From Bacillus sp. ISL-45 (GTDB lineage Bacteria; Bacillota; Bacilli; Bacillales; Cytobacillaceae): a DNA stretch of 64,000 nucleotides. The stretch is taken from the NCBI RefSeq assembly GCF_018613195.1, contig NZ_JAGGQQ010000019.1:186001-250000 (forward strand), read 5' to 3'. The notes beneath the pieces are model-generated. The model did not search any database and was not told where the DNA came from. It saw nothing but the letters and a program-made list of their open reading frames with translations. This document shows, piece by piece, positions 45,488 to 54,738 of the stretch. The position numbers and the translations under genes were made by a program. Numbering within the stretch: the stretch's first letter is position 1; each line of letters opens with the position of its first letter.

Positions 45488-45881
45488 ATGAAGGGTTATT
45501 ATTTGGAGCAATTATCATAATTACATGTTCCAATAGCCTTCGTTGGAACACTTTTTTCATCTAGACAATCGATTTCATGTTCCAATAGTCTTCATTGGAA
45601 CACTTTTTTTATCTAGACAGTCGATAGCTGGGATCATACTATCTTTGTTTCCACCGAAAAAGATTAATAGTCTTTATGGATATAGAACTGCGAGTTCAAT
45701 GAGAAGGGAGGAAAATTGGGAACAGGCAAATAAATATAGCAGCAGATTAATGATTATTTTCGGAATTCTAATACTTTTAATTTCGTTTATATTTAAAAGT
45801 GCAATTCTAAATCTAATCACGCTTGGCGTTTCAATAGTAATTATTTTTATTTTAGTTGAAACTAAAATTTCAAAGAGATGA
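45488..45881 (+). pseudogene. SdpI-family membrane protein interrupted by two 52-bp repeat units
   Basis: GGGGGGAG and ATG 45488 start a hydrophobic segment (LLFGAIIIIT in the frame one base over). Array C2 then intervenes (45520-45627). The gene resumes with AGIILSLFPPKKINSLYGYR, the SdpI signature P-P-K-x-I-N-x-x-Y-G-Y-R, and a membrane tail to 45881. Removing about 104 bp restores one protein of about 110 residues like YfhL/SdpI, which gives immunity to toxic peptides. The gene is probably inactive. Confidence 0.7.
45520..45627. repeat. 52-bp palindromic array C2 (2 units) inside an SdpI-family gene
   Basis: CATGTTCCAATAG starts at 45524 and 45576, 52 bp apart. The family is the reverse complement of array C1 at 17944-18096 (TTGGAACACTTTTTT, ATCTAGACA shared). 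Confidence 0.85.
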
Positions 45882-46042
45882 GATAAATGATTTACATTCC
45901 AGGTATAAAAGTTATTGTAATAAGTTATGTCGCCAAAACAGGCGGCATTTTTTAATATCCAGATGGAAAAAGGAAGGAATCATTTTACCCATTAACGAAT
46001 TATAATCTTCAGAGACAATTTTGGTATAAAATGGAGGGAGTG

Positions 46043-46966
46043 ATGAGTTTACCTACGATAGCTAGAAATACATTAGGCATCATTGGCGTGCCCCTTACAC
46101 TTTGGAACTTATATATGAATAGAAAAAACAAAGTTAGTCCGCCTGGACAGATCATTAAAACAAAATTGTCAGAGGTGCATGCAATTGTAAGCGGGGAAGG
46201 ACCTGTCACTGTCATACTTGAAGCAGGGTTCAGTTCCATCTCAATTGATTGGTGTTATATACAGCCGGAAATTTCTAAGCATGCTCGTGTCATTTCTTAT
46301 GATCGAGGGAATTACGGATGGAGCAAGACGAAGAGGAAAACTATGACCTCTTTAGATAGTGTCGAGGAAATAAGGGAAATCCTTCGTCACCTCAAAATAA
46401 AACCACCTTATATACTAGTCGGCCATTCATTTGGTGCTCTTTCTATGAGACTCTTTGCAAGTATGTACCCAGATGAGGTTGTAGGCCTTGTTTTGGAGGA
46501 TGCTGCACACGAGAATCAGTATATGCTTTCTCAGGAGAATATTAAACGTATAAAGAAATTTAAGAGGCTAGTGACATTTGGATATGTGACCTCATTAGTC
46601 GGTATACCAAGAGTGTTAAAACAGAAGATAGGCAGGAAGTTCCTTGCAAAGGAATATGATGAATCACTTAACTATATCGGATATACGCTAGGCGCATATA
46701 AATCAGCATACCAAGAATATGTGGATTCCATTACATCCGCTTCGCAACTATTAGCTGCCAAACCATTGCGGCAGGATTTACCAGTTATTGTGATCAGCGC
46801 AAAAAACCAAACTGAAAGCTGGAAGAAAAATCAGCTGCTGTTAACCGAGTTAACCAGCAATACAGAAGAAATTGAAGCAGACACGGGGCACTCAGTCCAT
46901 CTCGAAAATCCTAAGATTGTAATAGACAGTATTATAAAAATGATAAGAAGAAATCAACCATTCTAA
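46043..46966 (+). CDS. Alpha/beta hydrolase
   Basis: 307 residues. An N-terminal hydrophobic segment (LGIIGVPLTLWNLYM) may anchor it. The core has VILEAGFSS at the oxyanion strand, YDRGNYGWS, nucleophile elbow ILVGHSFGALSMRL, and a histidine in DTGHSVHLENP. Typical of the Bacillus proline-iminopeptidase-like group with unknown substrate. Start ATG 46043, GGAG 6 nt upstream; ATG 46031 is possible. Confidence 0.8.
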   Translation: MSLPTIARNTLGIIGVPLTLWNLYMNRKNKVSPPGQIIKTKLSEVHAIVSGEGPVTVILEAGFSSISIDWCYIQPEISKHARVISYDRGNYGWSKTKRKTMTSLDSVEEIREILRHLKIKPPYILVGHSFGALSMRLFASMYPDEVVGLVLEDAAHENQYMLSQENIKRIKKFKRLVTFGYVTSLVGIPRVLKQKIGRKFLAKEYDESLNYIGYTLGAYKSAYQEYVDSITSASQLLAAKPLRQDLPVIVISAKNQTESWKKNQLLLTELTSNTEEIEADTGHSVHLENPKIVIDSIIKMIRRNQPF

Positions 46967-47104
46967 TAACAGATGTTAGCGAATCATAAAGCCTGGATAA
47001 AAGATTTCTTACTACATTTAGCCTTGTTTTTGCTTTTTCAAATAACGGAGAGACAAGTATATGACGGATATGACTTAATCTTAAAAGTTAAGGGAGATTG
47101 CATT

Positions 47105-47524
47105 TTGAAATCTTTAGAGATAGCTCAACTCCTTGATCTAGACAGTATTGTGAAAATTGATGAGGAAGTAATCGGCAACAATAGAAGGCGTGCATACATA
47201 AGGAATTCGATAGAAGACGAGAGATGTATAGTTGTCAAAGATATGAATCATATTGTTGGCTTTTTAATATTTGATACTCGTTTCTTTGATTGTAGCTTTA
47301 TATCCCTGATCATTGTTAAACCAACTGAAAGACGAAAAGGATATGCTACATCGCTTATTGAATATTTCACAAGCATTTCCCCAACGTTGAAAATTTTTTC
47401 TTCAACGAATAAATCGAATCACGAAATGCAAGAAGTTTTTAAGGCAAATGGATTCATACAGAGTGGTTTTATTGAAAATTTAGATGAAGACGATCCAGAG
47501 ATTATTTACTTTAAATCTATATAA
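47105..47524 (+). CDS. GNAT acetyltransferase
   Basis: 139 residues. ERCIVVKDMNHIVGFLIFD, the loop ERRKGYATSLIEYF and the end FKANGFIQSGFIENLDEDDP fit the GNAT plan. TTG 47105 follows AAGGGAG by 8 nt; the long upstream extension to 46973 has no SD and is hydrophobic filler. Substrate unknown. Confidence 0.78.
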   Translation: MKSLEIAQLLDLDSIVKIDEEVIGNNRRRAYIRNSIEDERCIVVKDMNHIVGFLIFDTRFFDCSFISLIIVKPTERRKGYATSLIEYFTSISPTLKIFSSTNKSNHEMQEVFKANGFIQSGFIENLDEDDPEIIYFKSI

Positions 47525-47591
47525 TAACTTGTTCGATTTTTTTATACTAAGAATTGTTATGGCGTGTACCATTAAAAAGGAGGAGTTAAGG

Positions 47592-47759
47592 ATGAGAAAA
47601 AGTGGAGTTTTTACGTATACAGCATTGGCATTTTCTATGGGTATGGTCTTAGGATTTTTGATCTCTCCAGCAAAGAATGGTTTTGGCAATAATTCTGGTA
47701 ATAACATAAAAAATTACTATTATAACAACCCTTCAGGAGATGATGAGTCAGCTCGTTAG
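47592..47759 (+). CDS. Small membrane protein with Asn-rich tail
   Basis: 55 residues: one helix (TYTALAFSMGMVLGFLISP) and an outer tail rich in Asn and Tyr. ATG 47592 has AAGGAGGAG upstream. The plan recalls small YtxH-like proteins, but without the charged body. No family assigned. Confidence 0.5.
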   Translation: MRKSGVFTYTALAFSMGMVLGFLISPAKNGFGNNSGNNIKNYYYNNPSGDDESAR

Positions 47760-47831
47760 CTTAGGAAGGAATTGCCCGGAAAGATATTGAATATTAAATA
47801 TGAGGATGTATCTATATCAAGGAGGGCTAAC

Positions 47832-48008
47832 ATGTCAGATAAAAAACCCATTAATGACGCAATGGAGCATATGAGTAACATCGAAGGGTACCCAACCAAT
47901 GTAGATATAAAAGGTTTACCGAAACCATTAAGATATTTTGGATATTTCATGATCGGCTTCTTTTCACTATCTATACTCTTTATCATTATAGCTAAATTTT
48001 TGACGTAA
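47832..48008 (+). CDS. Small single-pass membrane protein
   Basis: 58 residues from ATG 47832 (AAGGAGGG upstream): a soluble start (MSDKKPINDAMEHMSN) and one C-terminal helix (FGYFMIGFFSLSILFIIIA). The longer frame from 47772 lacks an SD. Followed by a terminator. Confidence 0.5.
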   Translation: MSDKKPINDAMEHMSNIEGYPTNVDIKGLPKPLRYFGYFMIGFFSLSILFIIIAKFLT

Positions 48009-48021
48009 CAATCGACTCTCT

Positions 48022-48050
48022 AACCGGCTGCTTAAAGCCGGCTTTTTATT
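48022..48050 (+). terminator. Terminator
   Basis: CCGGCT and AGCCGG arms with a 6-nt loop, then CTTTTTAT. Confidence 0.7.
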
Positions 48051-48108
48051 AAGCGAAAGCGGAAGTTGAGCACAAGAACTGTGATTTTTGAAGACAAAGG
48101 GGCAAGTA

Positions 48109-48336
48109 ATGATTAGAAAAACCGGTGTCATTTTATTTGTTATTATCTGTTTTTTGATATGGCTGTACTTTGCAATATATGAATCTTCAATTAATAGCTG
48201 GTGGACAGTCAACGAGATAAAACAGGCAAGTGGTGATACTGTTCGAATTGGTGTCTCGTTTGTAAAGGTTTTAGGTGGGGCGGTTTTATTTGTTTTAAGT
48301 GGCTTTTTAGTCTATTTAATGAGAAAGAGAAATTAA
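48109..48336 (+). CDS. Small two-helix membrane protein
   Basis: 75 residues from ATG 48109 (AAAGGGG, 6 nt). Helices IRKTGVILFVIICFLIWLYF and VLGGAVLFVLSGFLVYLM frame a polar middle. It begins 100 bp after the previous gene and 20 bp before the methyltransferase gene, so it may be co-transcribed with the latter. Confidence 0.55.
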   Translation: MIRKTGVILFVIICFLIWLYFAIYESSINSWWTVNEIKQASGDTVRIGVSFVKVLGGAVLFVLSGFLVYLMRKRN

Positions 48337-48356
48337 TTTTTAAAAAGAGGTGAAGT

Positions 48357-49064
48357 ATGAAGGATAAAATAAGAGACACCTTCGATAGCCTAGCCAGTGT
48401 TTATACAAATACAGTGGACATAGAAAGCTTATATAATACCGAATATGAAAGACCCTCAATGTTGAGACAGTTACCACAAAGTTTAACTAATATGGATATT
48501 CTTGATGCTGGTTGTGCTGCGGGCTGGTATACTCAGGAATTAGCCAGCAGAGGAGCCAATGTGGTTGCAGCTGATATTAGCCCTGAGATGGTTCGTTCAA
48601 CTATAAGGCGTGTTGGAGATAAAGCCACTGTTCTCTGTTTGGATCTGGAAGCAAACTTGCCCTTTAAAGATAACTCTTTTGATTTTATTATTAGTTCTTT
48701 AACTCTTCATTATATAAAGGATTGGAGTCTTACTTTTAGTGAATTTCAAAGGGTCCTAAAGCCGAATGGAGTATTTTTGTTTTCCATTCACCATCCATTT
48801 ACAGATGTGAAATTACTCCAGAATGCTCACTATTTCTCTACTGAAATGATTATTGATAACTGGATCAAAGAAGGGAAATCATTTGAGGTTCCCTTTTATC
48901 GAAGACCTCTGCATATAATTTTGAACGAAACTCTGAACTATTTCTCAATTGAAAAAGTCATTGAACCAAAGCCTACAATGAACTTCAAGGCAAAAGCACC
49001 AGAAAAATATGAAACGCTTATGAACAGCCCTCAATTTCTCATAATTAAAGCCTCTTTGAAATAA
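48357..49064 (+). CDS. Class I SAM-dependent methyltransferase (UbiE/Methyltransf_11 type)
   Basis: 235 residues. Motif I ILDAGCAAGWYTQELASRG, motif II NVVAADISPEMV, motif IV FDFIISSLTLHYI and LKPNGVFLFSIHHP are all in place. Target unknown. ATG 48357 has AGAGGTG upstream. Confidence 0.88.
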   Translation: MKDKIRDTFDSLASVYTNTVDIESLYNTEYERPSMLRQLPQSLTNMDILDAGCAAGWYTQELASRGANVVAADISPEMVRSTIRRVGDKATVLCLDLEANLPFKDNSFDFIISSLTLHYIKDWSLTFSEFQRVLKPNGVFLFSIHHPFTDVKLLQNAHYFSTEMIIDNWIKEGKSFEVPFYRRPLHIILNETLNYFSIEKVIEPKPTMNFKAKAPEKYETLMNSPQFLIIKASLK

Positions 49065-49212
49065 TGTCTTTAGCGACCGTGTTATTGAAATATACGACTG
49101 GTCAGGAAAAGGTTGTGTTGCAGCTTTTTTTAAAAAATTCGGAAAACAAAGGAATCCTCTATGTTTTCATTGAAATAAAATAGATGATAAGGAATAAAAG
49201 GGGAGAGTATTA

Positions 49213-49845
49213 TTGGGATCAAGAATAATGCATTCGATTATTGGGGAAAAAATTGCACAGGCATTATCAATTGAGGACAAGACCTCATTTTTGCTTGGAA
49301 GCATTGCTCCTGATGCTGTTTTTTCACACCATGAAAAAAATCTATCACATTTCTTTATAGGGGATGTGCACGATTATTCAAGAAGTGTTGATTATAAAGG
49401 GTTTATACATAAATATGGTTCGCAAATAGATCATCCTTATATACTGGGGTACTTTGCTCATTTAATTGCTGATGATATTTGGTTAAGAGGATTTTATCTT
49501 TCTTGGTTAAAGGACAGAATGGATGCCGATGAAGGACTATATAAGTTATATCATAATGATTTCCGATTACTAAATGGAAAGTTATTAGAACACTATGGCT
49601 TAACAGGTGAATTGAGGAAGTCCTTTAATCATTTTCCTTCAATCATCGACTTGGAAGAAGTCACTTCCAAAGATGTTGAAAAATTTGTTCCTTATGTATT
49701 AGGAGACATGGAGTACGATAAAGAAGTCATAGATGAAGAGCTTAATGTCTTTACTTTTAATCAGATGGTGGGTTATATAGAGACATCCGTTGATCAGGGA
49801 ATACTGAACATCAAACCGATTCTTAAAAAACAAACCTGTAGATGA
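49213..49845 (+). CDS. Zinc-dependent phospholipase C family protein
   Basis: 210 residues. Histidines and aspartates of the family are visible: MHSIIGEKIA, LLGSIAPDAVFSHHEK, SHFFIGD and GYFAHLIADDIW. Members bind zinc, and most are uncharacterised; unlike the secreted enzymes, this one has no signal peptide. TTG 49213 follows AGGGGAG. Confidence 0.72.
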   Translation: MGSRIMHSIIGEKIAQALSIEDKTSFLLGSIAPDAVFSHHEKNLSHFFIGDVHDYSRSVDYKGFIHKYGSQIDHPYILGYFAHLIADDIWLRGFYLSWLKDRMDADEGLYKLYHNDFRLLNGKLLEHYGLTGELRKSFNHFPSIIDLEEVTSKDVEKFVPYVLGDMEYDKEVIDEELNVFTFNQMVGYIETSVDQGILNIKPILKKQTCR

Positions 49846-49913
49846 CCATAAAGTTATTCACACAAAACGGTTAATGTTGTTTATATATAATCATTTTTTT
49901 GGGAGCTTTATTA

Positions 49914-50786
49914 ATGAATAAATTCATCGAAAGTATACAGCGTGACTACCCTAATTTGATCATTAAGGATTTTTATGTTAATGAAATCGGCCAGAATAAT
50001 GACGTGATTGTTGTTAATGATTCTCTGGTCTTCCGATTTCCAAAATATGAACAAGGGATCGTGCAATTAAGAAGGGAAACCAAGATTTTGAGATACATAG
50101 AAAATAAAGTATCTCTTCCAATCCCAGTTCCAGTTTATGAGTCTTTTGACGAGTTAGAACCTGGAAAGGTTTTTAGTGGTTATCACTTGATTGAAGGCAA
50201 TCCTTTGTGGAAAGACAGTCTGCTCGAAATCAAGAATGATGAGCAGGTTAGAGGGCTGGCATCACAACTGGCTTCTTTACTTGCAGAACTACATTCTGCC
50301 TCTGGAGAAACAGCAATTTGTGAATTACATTTGGATTTACGTCATCCTCGTGAGGAAATGAGTGATCTTTATAAAAAAATTAAACATAAATTATTTCCTT
50401 TTATGAGAAAAGAATCCCAAGAGGCAGTAACGGAATCCTTCGAGAATTTTCTAAAAGCGGAGTCACTTTCAAATATAAATCTTGCATTGATACATGGGGA
50501 TTTCGGTGCATCCAACATCTTATGGAACCAAGAAACAAGTGAAATTTCCGGGATCATCGATTTTGGCGGCTCTGGTATAGGGGATTCGGCATATGACTTT
50601 GTAGGAATACGTGCGAGCTATGGCGAAGATTTTTTAAATATGTGTATTGATCGATATCCAAACGGCAAGGAAATAGCTAACCGTGTTCATTTTTATAAAA
50701 GTACTTTCGCCATGCAGGAGGCGCTGCATGGGATTGAAGTTGACGATCGACAGGCTTTTGAAAATGGAATCAAAGGCTATAGGTAG
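49914..50786 (+). CDS. Aminoglycoside phosphotransferase (APH(2'')-like) family protein
   Basis: 290 residues. Lysine strand LVFRFPKYEQGIVQLRRE, Brenner motif ALIHGDFGASNILWN and GIIDFGGSGIGDSAYDF are complete. The order resembles the APH(2'') and macrolide kinase branch, but most such chromosomal genes are not shown to give resistance. ATG 49914 has GGGAG upstream. Confidence 0.85.
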   Translation: MNKFIESIQRDYPNLIIKDFYVNEIGQNNDVIVVNDSLVFRFPKYEQGIVQLRRETKILRYIENKVSLPIPVPVYESFDELEPGKVFSGYHLIEGNPLWKDSLLEIKNDEQVRGLASQLASLLAELHSASGETAICELHLDLRHPREEMSDLYKKIKHKLFPFMRKESQEAVTESFENFLKAESLSNINLALIHGDFGASNILWNQETSEISGIIDFGGSGIGDSAYDFVGIRASYGEDFLNMCIDRYPNGKEIANRVHFYKSTFAMQEALHGIEVDDRQAFENGIKGYR

Positions 50787-50898
50787 GATTCTTCTTCTCT
50801 TAAAGGGGTTTTTTTTAAAAATCCTAAAGCTGCCTAAGAACATTTAAGAAATCTGTATGATAATAAGTAATAAACTGGGGAAGAAGGGGGAAGAAGAG

Positions 50899-51819
50899 AT
50901 GCTCCAGAAACTTGGAAAGGCACCGTATTTGCTGCTGGTTATAGCTGCTTTGTTTTGGGGCGGCAATGCCGTGGCGGGAAAGTTCCTCGCTGGTTCCCTT
51001 CCGCCGGTGACGATTTCGTTCACTCGTCTGGGGATTGGGGTACTGATTATGTCTCCAGTGATCATCAGACTGTTCAAAAATGAAAGAGCTTCACTCCGGG
51101 AGCATTTCAAGCTGCTTTTGTTCCTGGCGGTCACGGGTGTGATTGGCTTCAATCTGCTGATCTACTGGGCTGTCAATTATACGACGGCCATCAATGCAAC
51201 TTTGTTGAACAGCACGAGCCCATTGTTTATTTTCCTGCTGTCCGCACTCTTGATTGGAGAAAAAATGGAGCTGAAGTATTGGATATCAATGGCGATTTCG
51301 ATGCTTGGGGTGCTAGTCGTCATCACACATGGTTCGGTTGAAAGAATGCTGGCCTTGCAGTTTAATGTTGGGGATTTAATTATGGTGCTGGCGGTCATCT
51401 CATGGGCACTGTATTCCATTTATATAAAAAAGATCTCAGGAAAACTCCCTTCTCTGGCAATATTCGGTTTTACCCTAGCGATCGGATTTATGCTGATGAT
51501 TCCTGCAGTGGCGATCGAACTGTCAATTGTTCCGGTTGGTACGGTGGGTCTTGAGGAGTGGACTGCTTTATTTTACATAGGAATCTTTCCGTCGATTTGT
51601 TCTTTTTTATTATGGAATCGAGGGGTTGCGATGATTGGACCGTCGAAGGCATCGATTTCCTTGAATCTCATCCCGGTGTTTGGAACCCTGTTCGCCTTCT
51701 TTGTTCTTGGTGAGGTGATTTCCGTGCCACAGATCATTGGAGGATGTCTAGTTTTTACCGGAGTGTTCATTACTTCTTTTTCTAAAAAGAAAACAGTACA
51801 AGTGGCTGAAGAAGCATAG
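50899..51819 (+). CDS. EamA/DMT family transporter
   Basis: 306 residues with ten hydrophobic segments in two EamA halves (LFWGGNAVAGKFLAGS in the first, VISWALYSIYIKKIS in the second). Exporter of amino acids or metabolites, substrate unknown. ATG 50899 follows AGGGGGA. GC content is higher than in the flanking genes. Confidence 0.88.
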   Translation: MLQKLGKAPYLLLVIAALFWGGNAVAGKFLAGSLPPVTISFTRLGIGVLIMSPVIIRLFKNERASLREHFKLLLFLAVTGVIGFNLLIYWAVNYTTAINATLLNSTSPLFIFLLSALLIGEKMELKYWISMAISMLGVLVVITHGSVERMLALQFNVGDLIMVLAVISWALYSIYIKKISGKLPSLAIFGFTLAIGFMLMIPAVAIELSIVPVGTVGLEEWTALFYIGIFPSICSFLLWNRGVAMIGPSKASISLNLIPVFGTLFAFFVLGEVISVPQIIGGCLVFTGVFITSFSKKKTVQVAEEA

Positions 51820-51840
51820 TATTACTAATAGACTAAGCAA

Positions 51841-51874
51841 AGAGTGTCTCGTAACGATTGGGACACTTTTTTTT
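51841..51874 (+). terminator. Terminator after the EamA gene
   Basis: AGTGTC and GACACT arms around an 11-nt loop followed by TTTTTTTT. Confidence 0.75.
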
Positions 51875-51979
51875 ATATGCTCGGCGAAAAAGGAAATGAC
51901 GCTGTTTAGGCGAATTTATTAGGTATTGAATTAAGTACCTTTAGTTTATTTTTAGTATAGAGAATTGTAAGGAGGCCAT

Positions 51980-52804
51980 ATGGAATCTTTAAAGCCAATC
52001 AAAAGAAGCCCAATAAGAATTTATCTTGGAAAAAAATATTACCGTTCCAAGAGATATTTTGATTGGATCTTTGGGAACAAGAAATTCTCTTTGAAAAAAG
52101 AAGTTCATCCGCTGAAATATCAGGTGCTCGCCCATCAAACTTTACTCCTTCGGGAATTGAAGAATGTAGATATGTGGTTACAGCATAATAAGGTAAAGAA
52201 TCTCGAAATCGCTACTCAAAAGCTGAACAAAATCATCATCCGGCCAGGGGAAACCTTTTCTTATTGGCGTTTACTTGGCAATACAACGAAAAGTAAAGGG
52301 TATGTGGATGGAATGATCCTTCATTATGGCAAAGTCACTACCGGGGTAGGTGGGGGGCTATGCCAACTATCGAATTTGATTTATTGGATGACATTACACA
52401 CTCCCTTAACCGTCACTGAAAGATACCGCCATAGCTATGATGTTTTTCCCGATTCCAAAAGAAGTCAACCTTTTGGAAGTGGAGCTACATGTGCTTATAA
52501 TTATCTTGACTTACAGATTAAAAATGAAACGAATAACACTTATCAATTAGTAGTTTATCTAAATGACACCCATTTAGTTGGTGAATGGAGATCAGATTCA
52601 CCTCCACTCCAAACATATGAAGTATATGAACGTGAGCACGCAATCACTTTAGAATATTGGGGAGGATATGTCAGGCATAATCGAATTCATCGTAAAGTAT
52701 ATAACCATGATAAAATACAGATTGATGATCAGTTCGTTACAGAAAATCACGCGATTATGATGTATGAACCTTTGCTGGAGCAAGACATTGTCAAAAATAT
52801 TTGA
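51980..52804 (+). CDS. VanW family protein
   Basis: 274 residues. The VanW core is clear: IIIRPGETFSYWRLLGNTTK, GVGGGLCQLSNLIYWM and a cysteine/aromatic C-terminal part. VanW occurs in some vancomycin-resistance operons, but its role is unknown; here there are no van genes. ATG 51980 follows AAGGAGG. Confidence 0.87.
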   Translation: MESLKPIKRSPIRIYLGKKYYRSKRYFDWIFGNKKFSLKKEVHPLKYQVLAHQTLLLRELKNVDMWLQHNKVKNLEIATQKLNKIIIRPGETFSYWRLLGNTTKSKGYVDGMILHYGKVTTGVGGGLCQLSNLIYWMTLHTPLTVTERYRHSYDVFPDSKRSQPFGSGATCAYNYLDLQIKNETNNTYQLVVYLNDTHLVGEWRSDSPPLQTYEVYEREHAITLEYWGGYVRHNRIHRKVYNHDKIQIDDQFVTENHAIMMYEPLLEQDIVKNI

Positions 52805-52916
52805 TGTGTGTACTTTTGTGTTAGTTTACAAGGTCATACAGAATTTATGCTCATAAATAAGTAGAACGTGTTGCAAGCTTTGGAAATAGTGAAAAAAGTA
52901 TATAGGAGGATTACAT

Positions 52917-53792
52917 ATGTACGAAGAAGGTTTTGTTAAGGTTACTGGCGGAAGAGTCTGGTATGAGGTTTACAATAAGGAAGCAGAAGGGACACCTGTG
53001 ATTATTTTACATGGAGGGCCAGGATCTTCGACTTATTCGTTAAAGAGATTGAAGGAGCTTGGAAAGGATCGCCCTGTGGTAATGTATGATCAGCTTGGCT
53101 GCGGAAAGTCGGACCGTCCGGATGATCTTTCATTATGGAAGATTGAACGGTTCGTTGAGGAGTTAGGGCAGGTTCGGGAGGCACTTGAGCTCGACGAAGT
53201 ACATATTCTTGGACATTCCTGGGGTACGACATTGGCGGCGGCTTATGTTCTGACAAAGCCAATTGGAGTAAAGAGTGTCATTTTTTCAAGTCCATGCTTG
53301 AGTGCCCCGATGTGGGAAGAGGATCAGAAGCATAATATCGCCAAGCTGCCAGTTGAGGTGCAGGAAACCATTTTGCGCTGCGAAGAAAGCGGAGAGACCG
53401 ATTCTGAAGAGTTTAAGGCTGCAATTAAAGAGTTTAATAAGCAATTCGTTTTCCGCGGTGAGCCAGATTTGGAATGGCTTAAGGCAGGAGCGGGCATGAA
53501 GAACCCTGTTGTGTATGAAACGATGTGGGGACCTTCAGAATTTACGGTGAAGGGAAATCTCAAGACATTTGATTGTACATCTCAATTAAATGAAATCGAC
53601 AGTCCAACGCTCTATACTTGCGGCCGTTATGATGAGGCGACTCCGGAATCGACGCAGTATTACGCCAAGTTGACACCAGGAGCAGAGTTCCATGTTTTTG
53701 AAAAAAGTGCCCATATGCCATATATGGAAGAGCCGGAAGAATATCTGCAGGTGATTGGTGATTTTCTTATGAAAGAAGATCGCCAGGTGTGA
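52917..53792 (+). CDS. pip: Proline iminopeptidase
   Basis: 291 residues of the S33 family: HGGPGSS (oxyanion), YDQLGCGKSDRP, nucleophile elbow LGHSWGTTLA, acid in CGRYDEATPE and histidine in SAHMPYMEEPE. The enzyme removes N-terminal proline or similar residues in peptide recycling. ATG 52917 follows AGGAGG. Intracellular. Confidence 0.9.
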   Translation: MYEEGFVKVTGGRVWYEVYNKEAEGTPVIILHGGPGSSTYSLKRLKELGKDRPVVMYDQLGCGKSDRPDDLSLWKIERFVEELGQVREALELDEVHILGHSWGTTLAAAYVLTKPIGVKSVIFSSPCLSAPMWEEDQKHNIAKLPVEVQETILRCEESGETDSEEFKAAIKEFNKQFVFRGEPDLEWLKAGAGMKNPVVYETMWGPSEFTVKGNLKTFDCTSQLNEIDSPTLYTCGRYDEATPESTQYYAKLTPGAEFHVFEKSAHMPYMEEPEEYLQVIGDFLMKEDRQV

Positions 53793-53867
53793 CTTTTGCT
53801 ACACTCCCTTGTGAAACCTTTATGCTAAGTTAATAGTGTTAATTAAGTCATAAAGGAGTTTTTTCTC

Positions 53868-54107
53868 ATGAGCTGTGGATGTTCTAGATTAGAAGATGGC
53901 AAAGCGATTGTTGACCATGTGAAAAGCAAGGGCAAGGAAAAGATAAAGCCACGTGTCGCGCACCAGATTGCTTGCGAATGCGGTGAAATGTTCACGATGG
54001 AAACGGTCATCAAAAACTGCCCAAGCTGCGGCATGACATACGGCGTTACACCTTGCAGTTCCGGGGATCTCAATAAGGTCAAGGCTGCTGGAATCCAATA
54101 CGCATAA
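53868..54107 (+). CDS. Small cysteine-rich (zinc-binding) protein
   Basis: 79 residues. Cysteines in MSCGCS at the start, then CECGEMF and CPSCGMTYG form a likely zinc site; C-terminal VTPCSSG adds one more. No family recognised with certainty. ATG 53868 has AAAGGAG upstream, and a clean terminator follows. Confidence 0.7.
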   Translation: MSCGCSRLEDGKAIVDHVKSKGKEKIKPRVAHQIACECGEMFTMETVIKNCPSCGMTYGVTPCSSGDLNKVKAAGIQYA

Positions 54108-54114
54108 TGAAAAA

Positions 54115-54143
54115 ATCTCTCGAGATGTCGAGAGGTTTTTTTG
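54115..54143 (+). terminator. Terminator after the cysteine-rich gene
   Basis: TCTCTCGA and TCGAGAGG arms, 4-nt loop, TTTTTTT. Confidence 0.8.
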
Positions 54144-54248
54144 TTGGTCTTGGAATGATGGGAGTGGATTGGGTTGCGGGGAAGAAAACTTAACTGCGCT
54201 AATGGATGCTGCCACCCTAGCGGATCAATATGTTCAAATGTGGAGGGA

Positions 54249-54428
54249 CTAGATAGCCGGATCAGCTTCCTCAACATGTTCAAAGTGAGTTTTGAATACT
54301 GTATGCTTTTTGCCAAGTTTATTTGTGACGATATAGGTCGCTTCAAACTCTCGATCAACTTCATATTGGTCCCCTACGTTGAATTCCAGCTCTAAGCCTT
54401 CATTATTGATGCATTTGACTTTTCTCAT
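54249..54428 (-). CDS. Small soluble protein (59 residues)
   Basis: On the minus strand AGGAGG stands 6 nt before ATG 54428; the frame reads MRKVKCINNEGLELEFNV, then REFEATYIVTNKLGKKHTVF and ends EADPAI. It has the look of small beta-rich SH3-like Bacillus proteins (DUF6501-like, uncertain). No membrane segment. Confidence 0.65.
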   Translation of the reverse strand: MRKVKCINNEGLELEFNVGDQYEVDREFEATYIVTNKLGKKHTVFKTHFEHVEEADPAI

Positions 54429-54561
54429 AATTATCCTCCTGGGAAATGAATCCTTGTTTTATATAGTTTCGCATGGAGAGTACATTTTATGTCTTTTTTT
54501 TAGAGTGGGTGAGGGTTTGTAATTAAAATGAAAAATTAGTAATAAATACTGTGGATTTCCG

Positions 54562-54640
54562 ATTCGCCAATAAAAATGTGAAAATCGCCAATAAAATCTT
54601 TTTATAGCCAATAAAATGAAATTATCGCCAATAAAATTTC
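54562..54640. repeat. Short repeat cluster G, theme CGCCAATAAAA
   Basis: Copies start at 54565, 54586, 54606 (AGCC variant) and 54626, about 20 bp apart. Not palindromic like the other arrays. Lies in the gap before the HEPN-like gene. Confidence 0.65.
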
Positions 54641-54738
54641 AGAACACCTTAAGAATGACTTCCAATTTACGGTTTACACTTAGATGATCCTATTATTATG
54701 TTAAAATCATAGTTAGACTACAATCGGGGGACCATTTT

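Noticed and set aside
42048-50786. Two APH-family genes as an antibiotic-resistance locus.
   Set aside because: The family is very broad, no mobile element or resistance partner is near, and substrate residues cannot be judged by eye.
51980-52804. VanW as evidence of a vancomycin-resistance operon.
   Set aside because: No vanH, vanA, vanX or sensor genes are present; stand-alone VanW proteins are common.
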